This document shows, one piece after another, positions 1 through 5,576 of a stretch of 6,910 nt of DNA. This DNA comes from Faecalibacterium sp. UBA1762 (GTDB lineage Bacteria > Bacillota > Clostridia > Oscillospirales > Ruminococcaceae), in the NCBI GenBank assembly GCA_002314755.1, contig DCHC01000018.1, forward strand, positions 1 to 6,910, read 5' to 3'. The notes under the pieces are model-generated. The model was not told where the DNA came from. It did no database searches and worked only from the letters and a program-made list of their open reading frames with translations. Made by a program: the position numbers and the translations under genes. Numbering within the stretch: the first letter of the stretch is position 1; the number at the start of each line of letters is the position of its first letter.

Positions 1-22
1 ATCAATTTATCGAGGTTCCCTT

Positions 23-1279
23 ATGAAATTCCGTTGTGCATTTTGCGTCGCCCTGACGTTTTTACTGTGCGGTTGCGCCGCCCGATCGGCTGCGTCTCGC
101 CCTGCCGACAGCCGCTCCGTAGGTCTTGAACCTGCAGCATCCGCACCTGCCGAGTCGACAACTGCCGTTTCGGAACCCGTTGCAGAAGAGACTGTGCCCG
201 TCCAAGACCCGGCAGCCGAACTGCTTGCGACACTTTCCACCCGTGAAAAAGTCGGGCAGCTTTTTTTCATCCGGCCCGATTCCCTGAATGCAGCCCTAAC
301 CCAGAAGGAGATCAACGATTCCAAGGCGGACGGCGTAAAAACAATTACCGCCCCGGAGCTGGAGCTTTTGTCTCAATATCCTGTAGGCGGGTTTTGTATC
401 TTCGGTAAAAATATCAGTGACCCGGATCAGCTTTATGCCCTGCAGCAAGCCTTGATAAGCGGCTGCAGTATCACACCTGTTTTCACCGTTGATGAAGAAG
501 GTGGTCCTGTCTCCCGCCTGGCCAAAAATGAGAAATTCAATCTTCCCGTCTTTGACAGTGCTGCGGATATCGCCGCCACAGGGGATGCCTCCCTTGCCCG
601 AGACGAGGGGTATACCATCGGCTCCTATCTGAAAAAGTACGGTTTTTCGCTGAATTTTGCCCCTGTTGCGGATGTCAACACCAACCCGGATAATCCTGTT
701 ATCGGCGTCCGCGCTTACGGTGATGATCCGGACATTGCCGCAGAGATGGTATCCGCAGCGGTAGATGGTTATCATCAGGCTGGAATAGGTTGTACCCTGA
801 AACATTTTCCCGGACACGGGGACACCTCTACCGATACCCACACCGAAGGCGCCGTGGCAGAAAAAAGCTGGGAAGAAATGCTGAGCTGCGAGATGGTAGC
901 CTTCAGAGCGGGTATCGCCGCAGGGGCAGATGCTGTGATGGTTGCGCATATTTCCACCCCCAATGCCACACAAGACGGTCTGCCCGCCACCCTTTCTTAC
1001 CAGATGATCACCGGTAAGCTGCGTGGGGAGCTGGGCTTTAATGGTTTAGTTATTACCGATTCTTTAGCAATGGATGCCATTTCAAAATTCTACTCACCGG
1101 GTGAAGCTGCCGTTATGGCTCTTAACGCCGGTGCCGATGTCGTTTTGATGCCGAATGACTTTACTGAGACATTTGACGCTGTTGTGGCTGCTGTGGAAAG
1201 CGGAACTGTTACCGAGAAACAGCTGAACAGCAGTGTTTACCGCATTTTGAAATACAAAGAAAACTACGGACTTTTGTGA
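23..1279 (+). CDS. GH3 family beta-N-acetylhexosaminidase-like lipoprotein (NagZ type)
   Basis: This gene encodes a 418-residue glycoside hydrolase family 3 enzyme, probably releasing terminal beta-N-acetylglucosamine from peptidoglycan or muropeptides outside the membrane. The N-terminus is a short lipoprotein signal peptide with lipobox L15-C16-G17-C18, so C18 should be lipidated. An Ala/Ser/Pro/Glu-rich linker follows to about residue 63, and the catalytic barrel fills the rest. DEEGG (157-161) is the conserved substrate-pocket loop. KHFPGHGDT starts at K260, and the D271-T272-H273 pair matches the Asp/His general acid dyad of NagZ-type enzymes. ITDS places the likely nucleophile at D346. 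The protein has the single-domain length and lacks the second C-terminal domain of Bacillus subtilis NagZ. The ATG at 23 is preceded by GAGG at 12-15. The next gene begins 16 bases downstream, suggesting an operon. Exact substrate specificity (NagZ versus another GH3 activity) is inferred from motifs only. Confidence 0.9.
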   Translation: MKFRCAFCVALTFLLCGCAARSAASRPADSRSVGLEPAASAPAESTTAVSEPVAEETVPVQDPAAELLATLSTREKVGQLFFIRPDSLNAALTQKEINDSKADGVKTITAPELELLSQYPVGGFCIFGKNISDPDQLYALQQALISGCSITPVFTVDEEGGPVSRLAKNEKFNLPVFDSAADIAATGDASLARDEGYTIGSYLKKYGFSLNFAPVADVNTNPDNPVIGVRAYGDDPDIAAEMVSAAVDGYHQAGIGCTLKHFPGHGDTSTDTHTEGAVAEKSWEEMLSCEMVAFRAGIAAGADAVMVAHISTPNATQDGLPATLSYQMITGKLRGELGFNGLVITDSLAMDAISKFYSPGEAAVMALNAGADVVLMPNDFTETFDAVVAAVESGTVTEKQLNSSVYRILKYKENYGLL

Positions 1280-1280
1280 T

Positions 1281-1286
1281 AAGGAG
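1281..1286 (+). promoter_or_regulatory. Ribosome binding site of the XRE/S24 repressor gene
   Basis: AAGGAG lies 9 bases before the ATG at 1296 and directly after the TGA of the GH3 gene. It fixes the repressor start and supports co-transcription with the upstream gene, since no separate promoter fits in the 16-base gap. Confidence 0.75.
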
Positions 1287-1295
1287 AATAGTATT

Positions 1296-1886
1296 ATGGG
1301 CTTTGGTGAACGTTTAAAAAAGCTGCGTAAGCAGGCAGGTTTTTCCCAGACACAGTTGGCGGAGCAACTGGGCATCAGCCAGCAGGCAGTCGGCAAATGG
1401 GAGACCGGCCACGCCACCCCCAATCCCGGTACCGTAGCCGAAATTGCCCGTCTGTTCGGCATTACAACCGACGCCATCCTGGGTACCGAGGGGGTCATTC
1501 CCCAACTGGTGACCGTGCCGGTGGTCGGCCGTGTGCGCGCCGGTTACGGTGCCCTTGCCATGGAGGAGGACTACGGTCGAGAGCCTGCCAATGTGCGCAA
1601 CCCGGAAGATTATCTGTATCTGATTGTCAAGGGTGACAGTATGGAGCCCCGCATCTCTGACGGAGATTACGCCCTGGTTCATAAGCAGTCCACTTTGGAA
1701 AACGGAGATTTGGGTGTTTTGGTTTACGGTGACGAGGAAGCCACACTGAAACGCTACATTCGCCACGGTAACGCCATTTATCTGGAGCCGTTCAACCCTG
1801 ACTACCAAACCATGGTCATTGAGGGTGAGGCTTTGGATCATCTGTATGTTGTCGGTAAGGTAGAAGAGACCCATACCAAATGGTAA
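1296..1886 (+). CDS. XRE-family HTH repressor with S24 self-cleavage domain (LexA/CI-like)
   Basis: This is a 196-residue transcriptional repressor expected to bind DNA as a dimer and to inactivate itself by RecA-stimulated autocleavage. Residues about 4-60 form a Cro/CI-type helix-turn-helix; the recognition helix region is around S28-Q-Q-A-V-G-K-W-E-T (28-37). The C-terminal half is a peptidase S24 domain. S115 in GDSMEP is the nucleophile, K152 in TLKRY is the general base, and A82-G83 in VRAGYG is the predicted scissile bond. The spacing between these three elements closely matches E. coli LexA (A84-G85, S119, K156). The DNA-binding domain is XRE type, not the winged helix of true LexA, so I do not call it lexA. 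It follows the GH3 gene by 16 bases and is closed by a strong terminator. The DNA repair-like pair that follows is an attractive but unproven target. All catalytic residues are present, so it should be cleavable. No phage genes surround it. Confidence 0.92.
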   Translation: MGFGERLKKLRKQAGFSQTQLAEQLGISQQAVGKWETGHATPNPGTVAEIARLFGITTDAILGTEGVIPQLVTVPVVGRVRAGYGALAMEEDYGREPANVRNPEDYLYLIVKGDSMEPRISDGDYALVHKQSTLENGDLGVLVYGDEEATLKRYIRHGNAIYLEPFNPDYQTMVIEGEALDHLYVVGKVEETHTKW

Positions 1887-1895
1887 ATCCGTTTT

Positions 1896-1925
1896 CTGCG
1901 GCATCCGTTTGATGCCGCAGTTTTT
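1896..1925 (+). terminator. Intrinsic terminator after the GH3-repressor operon
   Basis: A perfect 10-bp stem, CTGCGGCATC (1896-1905) paired with GATGCCGCAG (1911-1920), has a 5-base loop and is followed at once by five T (1921-1925), then CCCC. It begins 9 bases after the repressor stop codon. It separates the first operon from the radical SAM pair, which should therefore have its own promoter or depend on readthrough. Confidence 0.93.
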
Positions 1926-1937
1926 CCCCTTTGCAAT
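1909..1937 (+). promoter_or_regulatory. Possible weak promoter for the radical SAM gene pair
   Basis: TTGATG (1909-1914) and TGCAAT (1932-1937) each match 4 of 6 bases of the sigma-A -35 and -10 boxes, with a 17-base spacer. The -35 would lie inside the loop and 3' arm of the upstream terminator, and transcription would begin about 16 bases before the start codon. Matches of this quality occur by chance, so this is only a candidate. It is proposed because a strong terminator lies just upstream. Confidence 0.25.
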
Positions 1938-1959
1938 ACAACCTTATGGAGTATTTTGT

Positions 1960-3267
1960 ATGGATGTTATGGAAAAGCTGACTGTGTTAGCAGATAGCGC
2001 GAAATATGATGTAGCCTGCACCTCCAGCGGAGTGGAGCGGGGCAAACCGAAAAGCGGTTTGGGCAGCACCAGTCTGTGCGGCATTTGCCATACCTTTGCA
2101 GGGGACGGTAGATGCGTATCCCTGCTTAAGATTCTTCTTACCAACATATGCTATTTTGACTGCAAATACTGTGTCAACCGAAAAAGCAACGATGTCCCCC
2201 GCGCTGCATTTACGCCGGAGGAGCTTGCAGATTTGACAATACAGTTTTACCGCCGCAACTATATTGAAGGTCTTTTTCTCTCTAGCGCTGTACTAATCAG
2301 CCCGGATCACACCACCCAGCTGATGATTCGCACACTAGAACTGCTGCGCTACCGGTATGAATTTCATGGCTATATCCACGCAAAGGCCATCCCCGGCACC
2401 TCTCCGGAACTGATCCGACAGTTAGGCCTGCTTGCCGATCGGATGAGCGTCAATATTGAACTGCCCAGCGAAAGCAGCCTTGGTAAGCTTGCCCCGGACA
2501 AAACCAGGGATTCCATTCTGCGTCCCATGTCCCAGCTTGCCGGCGGTATTGCGCAAAACAAGCAGGAGCTGATCTGTTACCGGCATGCGCCGAAATTTGT
2601 ACCGGCCGGTCAAAGCACACAGATGATCATCGGTGCAAGTCCGGAAAATGACAGGCATATTCTGCAGTTGACCGAGGGACTTTACAAAAAATACGGGTTG
2701 AAGCGGGTATTTTTCTCCGCCTATGTGCCGGTTGTCAATAGCAGCCTGCTGCCCGCCATCAACACACCCCCTCCCCTGCTGCGGGAGCACCGGCTTTATC
2801 AGGCGGATTGGTTGCTGCGATTTTACCGTTTTACGGCAGATGAGCTGCTCACAGAGACGCAGCCGGACCTGAACCCCTATCTTGACCCCAAGTGCGGATG
2901 GGCACTGCAGCATTTGGAGCTTTTCCCGGTGGAGCTTTCCACCGCCCCTTACGAAACGCTGCTGCGCATACCCGGCATCGGCGTAAAAAGTGCCAAACGA
3001 ATTGTTGCCTATCGACGCAGTGCTCCACTGCAGTTTGATGTCCTAAAGAAAATCGGTGTAGTCATGAAGCGCGCTCAGTACTTTCTACTGTGCAATGGTC
3101 GTTCCCCTGTAGGAACCCGTTTCCATGCAGAAACCCTGGTGCAGGCTCTGCTCGACCCCGCTGCGTTCAGCCCGGGCATACAACAGCTAAGCCTGTTTGA
3201 CGATGAAAAACTCACTCTGTCCGCCGCCCGGAAGGAGATGGCAAAATGTCTATCAAAAGCGATGTAA
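1960..3267 (+). CDS. Radical SAM protein with C-terminal HhH, putative DNA modification/repair
   Basis: This 435-residue protein matches what I recall of the TIGR03916 family, a putative DNA modification/repair radical SAM protein linked to uracil-DNA glycosylase-like genes. The radical SAM cluster motif CxxxCxxC is C64-Y-F-D-C68-K-Y-C71 and should hold the 4Fe-4S cluster that cleaves S-adenosylmethionine. Further Cys residues at 20, 40, 43 and 52 precede it and could bind a second cluster or metal. NIELPSE (from N165) and FVPAGQSTQM (from F213) are barrel segments typical of this family. A helix-hairpin-helix, LLRIPGIGVKSAKRI (334-348), suggests contact with DNA or RNA. I chose the ATG at 1960 because GGAG (1948-1951) sits 8 bases ahead. 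A longer in-frame start at TTG 1909 would lie inside the terminator. It overlaps the next gene by 22 bases, as expected for translationally coupled partners. The reaction and substrate are unknown. Confidence 0.9.
   Translation: MDVMEKLTVLADSAKYDVACTSSGVERGKPKSGLGSTSLCGICHTFAGDGRCVSLLKILLTNICYFDCKYCVNRKSNDVPRAAFTPEELADLTIQFYRRNYIEGLFLSSAVLISPDHTTQLMIRTLELLRYRYEFHGYIHAKAIPGTSPELIRQLGLLADRMSVNIELPSESSLGKLAPDKTRDSILRPMSQLAGGIAQNKQELICYRHAPKFVPAGQSTQMIIGASPENDRHILQLTEGLYKKYGLKRVFFSAYVPVVNSSLLPAINTPPPLLREHRLYQADWLLRFYRFTADELLTETQPDLNPYLDPKCGWALQHLELFPVELSTAPYETLLRIPGIGVKSAKRIVAYRRSAPLQFDVLKKIGVVMKRAQYFLLCNGRSPVGTRFHAETLVQALLDPAAFSPGIQQLSLFDDEKLTLSAARKEMAKCLSKAM
3232..3237 (+). promoter_or_regulatory. 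Ribosome binding site of the DUF4130 gene, inside the radical SAM gene
   Basis: AAGGAG lies 8 bases before the ATG at 3246, inside the coding end of the upstream gene. This supports a 22-base overlap and coupled translation, and it decides the start of the second gene. Confidence 0.75.
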
Positions 3268-4181
3268 TCTATATTTATGATGGCAGCTATCCCGGTCTGC
3301 TGTGCTGTGTTTATCAGGCCTTTGCCCGTAAAGAAGACCCCATGCTGATCTGGAGCTTTGATCAGGAGCAACCGTGTCTGTACCCGGTACGCGAAATAAA
3401 GACCGCGCCGGAACAGGCAGACCGGGTTCAGGGCGGTATACACTATAAGCTTGGGTTTGCCGCCGAGCGTTGGGTATGGGATACCTGGTACAGCGATTTG
3501 GAAAACCGGGAAACCGCCATTCTGGATTTTTTAAAATTCGGTTTTCGACAAGGACCCTCTGTCATGGGGATGAGCGGACACCCCATGGTAGCACCTGTTT
3601 TTGCGGCCAGCCGCGCCCTGCGCAATGAAGCGCATCTCCTGACCGGTTTTGTGCGTTTTTCACAGATCGGCGGCGTATTGGTTTCGACGGTACAGCCCAA
3701 GAACTTTGTGTTGCCTTTTCTGGAGAGTCACTTTACAGAGCGTCTTCCCCGGGAGCAGTTTATCATTTACGATCAGACGCATCACTGTGCTTTAATATAC
3801 GCCCATGAAAAAAGCAAAATTGTGGATATGGAGAATTTGGAGCTTCCTGCCCCGACCCAAAAAGAACAAAATTGGGCATGCCTGTGGAAACAGTTTTATG
3901 ACACCGTTGAAATACAGCAGCGGCATAACCCGCGCTGTCAGATGACCCATATTCCCAAACGATACTGGAGCTGCGTGCAGGAGCTTACAGATAAACCGGA
4001 ACTGCTCACTCATGGAAAGCTGCCGGTGAGCGTTCAACAGGCACTAAAAGCCGGTGAACTTCGGTTGTCCGGTGAAAATACTGCTGATGCCCCTGCTTTT
4101 CTGACTCCTACCCAAGCAAGCACCGCTCGTGCCCTGCCTATTGACCAACCGGTTCCCGCTCTTTCCGGTGAAACCGGTTGA
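3246..4181 (+). CDS. DUF4130 / TIGR03915-type probable DNA metabolism protein, partner of the radical SAM protein
   Basis: This 311-residue cytosolic protein resembles the TIGR03915/DUF4130 family. That family is known mainly for always neighbouring the radical SAM protein and, in other bacteria, for being fused to a uracil-DNA glycosylase-like domain. The N-terminus YIYDGSYPGLLCCVY (from Y9) is characteristic. The diagnostic DUF4130 segment is N228-P-R-C-Q-M-T-H-I-P-K-R-Y-W241, after an FYDTVEI stretch. No glycosylase domain is present here. Instead, residues about 255-311 form an Ala/Pro/Thr-rich tail that looks disordered and is longer than I expect for the family. The start at 3246 has a good RBS within the upstream gene. 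No catalytic activity has been assigned; a role in processing or repairing DNA alongside the radical SAM enzyme is inference from gene pairing. Confidence 0.87.
   Translation: MSIKSDVIYIYDGSYPGLLCCVYQAFARKEDPMLIWSFDQEQPCLYPVREIKTAPEQADRVQGGIHYKLGFAAERWVWDTWYSDLENRETAILDFLKFGFRQGPSVMGMSGHPMVAPVFAASRALRNEAHLLTGFVRFSQIGGVLVSTVQPKNFVLPFLESHFTERLPREQFIIYDQTHHCALIYAHEKSKIVDMENLELPAPTQKEQNWACLWKQFYDTVEIQQRHNPRCQMTHIPKRYWSCVQELTDKPELLTHGKLPVSVQQALKAGELRLSGENTADAPAFLTPTQASTARALPIDQPVPALSGETG
4146..4180 (+). repeat. Inverted repeat at the end of the DUF4130 gene, possible weak terminator
   Basis: CAACCGGTT (4146-4154) is repeated inverted as AACCGGTTG (4172-4180), with 17 bases between. A shorter alternative hairpin, CCGGT-GAA-ACCGG (4165-4177), overlaps it. 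Five T occur at 4188-4192, seven bases after the stem, so it is not a canonical terminator. It could still attenuate transcription before the reductase promoter. It overlaps the last codons of the gene. Confidence 0.35.
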
Positions 4182-4217
4182 CAGCCGTTTTTCTTCCTCA
4201 TATTTTGCAGATTGTCC

Positions 4218-4246
4218 TTTACTTTACTGCCCAGTAGCCCTATAAT
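4218..4246 (+). promoter_or_regulatory. Sigma-A-type promoter of the aldo/keto reductase gene
   Basis: A perfect -10 box TATAAT (4241-4246) lies 17 bases after TTTACT (4218-4223), a 4 of 6 match to the -35 box. The predicted transcription start is near 4253, giving a leader of about 36 bases. The short inverted repeat TACTG-CC-CAGTA (4225-4236) occupies the spacer and may be an operator. Confidence 0.7.
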
Positions 4247-4272
4247 GGTAATGAAAAAACACCCAGTACAAA

Positions 4273-4278
4273 AGGAGG
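4273..4278 (+). promoter_or_regulatory. Strong ribosome binding site of the aldo/keto reductase gene
   Basis: AGGAGG, a full match to the anti-Shine-Dalgarno core, lies 10 bases before the ATG at 4289 and identifies that ATG as the start. Confidence 0.8.
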
Positions 4279-4288
4279 ATGCAAACAA

Positions 4289-5443
4289 ATGAATTACCGC
4301 AAATTAGGAAGCACCGGTCTGATGGTCAGTGAGATCGGTCTGGGAGGAGAATGGCTGGAACGCCACACCACTCAGGAGGTCAAAGAGGTCGTTGCATACT
4401 GTGAGCAGGCAGGCATCAATATTTTAGACTGCTGGATGCCCGCACCCAAAATCCGTAGCGATCTGGGCGCTGCCATTGCAGGTCATCGGGAAAAATGGAT
4501 CATTCAGGGACATCTGGGCTCCACCTATCAAAACGGACAATATGTGCGCACACAGGATCTTACCGCCAGCAAAATTGCCTTTGCCGATTTGTTAGAGCGT
4601 TTCCAAACCGATTATATCGACCTGGGAATGCTGCACTACATCGACAGCCTTGATGTACTGAACACTGTGCTAAACGGGGAATTCTACAACTGGGCGCAGG
4701 AGCTGAAGGCCGCCGGTACCATCCGGCATATCGGTCTAAGTACCCACAACCCCGCTGTTGCCATTGCTGCTGCGGAATCCGGAAAAATTGAAATGATGCT
4801 GTACAGTGTCAACCCCGCCTATGATATCATGAATACCTCCCAAACGGCGGATGATTACTATGAGCCCACCTTTTTTAATAAGGGTATGGACGGAATGGAT
4901 CCCCTGCGTGCCAGAGTTTACCAAACCTGTGTTGCCCATGATGTGGGTATCACTGTAATGAAAACCTATGCCGGCGGGCGTCTGTTCACCAAGGAGGCCT
5001 CTCCCTTCGGTATTGCCATGACCCCTGTGCAGTGTATCCATTATGCCCTGACCCGCCCTGCAGTAGCCAGCGTTATGATTGGTTATGACACGCCGGAGCA
5101 TGTTGCCGACGCCCTCGCCTATGAGACCGCAACCATTGAGCAAAAGGATTACGCCTCTGTACTGGCCGCTGCGCCCCACCACCCCTATAGCGGTGCATGT
5201 ACCTATTGTGGCCACTGCCAGCCCTGCCCTGCCGGGATTGATATTGCCATGGTTGGTAAGCTGTATGATCTTGCCACGATGCAACCGGAGGTTCCCGAAA
5301 GCGTACGCAGCCACTATCTTGCTTTGCAGCACACTGCCGCCGATTGTATCGGCTGCGGAGGCTGCGAGCAGCGTTGTCCGTTCCATGTCCCTGTTCGGGA
5401 GAGAATGAAAGCTGCCGCGGTACTGTTGGACGAGAACAAATAA
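4289..5443 (+). CDS. Aldo/keto reductase family protein with C-terminal double 4Fe-4S domain
   Basis: This 384-residue protein belongs to the COG1453-type predicted oxidoreductases: an aldo/keto reductase TIM barrel (about 1-290) fused to a ferredoxin-like domain (about 295-375). The N-terminal MNYRKLGSTGLMVSEIGLGG is typical of the barrel. The cluster motifs are C304-x2-C307-x2-C310-x2-C313-P and C353-x2-C356-x2-C359-x3-C363-P, eight cysteines that could hold two 4Fe-4S clusters. Of the usual AKR tetrad, D47 (in NILDCW) and H116 (in MLHYID) remain. The Tyr expected five residues after the Asp is A52, and the Lys expected in the next strand appears to be H75 (IIQGHLG). Classic NADPH-dependent carbonyl reduction is therefore doubtful, and electron transfer through the clusters is more likely. 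It has its own promoter and strong RBS and ends before a terminator, so it is probably monocistronic. The substrate is unknown. Confidence 0.9.
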   Translation: MNYRKLGSTGLMVSEIGLGGEWLERHTTQEVKEVVAYCEQAGINILDCWMPAPKIRSDLGAAIAGHREKWIIQGHLGSTYQNGQYVRTQDLTASKIAFADLLERFQTDYIDLGMLHYIDSLDVLNTVLNGEFYNWAQELKAAGTIRHIGLSTHNPAVAIAAAESGKIEMMLYSVNPAYDIMNTSQTADDYYEPTFFNKGMDGMDPLRARVYQTCVAHDVGITVMKTYAGGRLFTKEASPFGIAMTPVQCIHYALTRPAVASVMIGYDTPEHVADALAYETATIEQKDYASVLAAAPHHPYSGACTYCGHCQPCPAGIDIAMVGKLYDLATMQPEVPESVRSHYLALQHTAADCIGCGGCEQRCPFHVPVRERMKAAAVLLDENK

Positions 5444-5459
5444 AACTTCGGTTTCAATC

Positions 5460-5500
5460 AAAAAATCCGTTGACACCTTTTGCGTGTCAACGGATTTTTT
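5460..5500. terminator. Bidirectional intrinsic terminator between convergent genes
   Basis: A perfect 12-bp stem, ATCCGTTGACAC (5465-5476) with GTGTCAACGGAT (5484-5495), has a 7-base loop. It is flanked by six A (5460-5465) and six T (5495-5500), each run overlapping the stem by one base. It can therefore end transcription of the reductase gene on the + strand and any acetate kinase readthrough on the - strand. It lies 16 bases after the reductase stop codon. Confidence 0.93.
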
Positions 5501-5502
5501 AA

Positions 5503-5542
5503 TAAAAAAGCAATCCGCCATCAAAACAAAAAGCGGATTGCT
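5503..5542 (-). terminator. Intrinsic terminator of acetate kinase
   Basis: On the minus strand, AGCAATCCGC (5542-5533) pairs with GCGGATTGCT (5518-5509), a perfect 10-bp stem with a 14-base loop, followed by a T run (complement of 5504-5508) and then ATT. It starts 34 bases after the acetate kinase stop codon. It is the first of two terminators met by minus-strand transcription. Confidence 0.88.
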
Positions 5543-5576
5543 CTGTGTATCAATCGGGTTACAACCTATGAACTGC

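Noticed and set aside
296..973. 225-codon open frame on the - strand opposite the GH3 gene
   Set aside because: It has no recognisable domain and no convincing start; it is a shadow of the conserved GH3 coding frame.
1296..1886. Calling the repressor the global SOS regulator LexA, or a prophage repressor
   Set aside because: The DNA-binding domain is XRE type rather than the LexA winged helix, and no integrase, Cro or structural phage genes surround it.
1909..1959. Longer N-terminus for the radical SAM protein from TTG 1909 or ATG 1912
   Set aside because: These starts lie in the terminator hairpin with no RBS. The ATG at 1960 has GGAG 8 bases ahead and matches the family N-terminus.
4736..5524. 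262-codon open frame on the - strand opposite the reductase gene
   Set aside because: It starts in the terminator region, has no recognisable domain and is antisense to a gene with clear cluster motifs.
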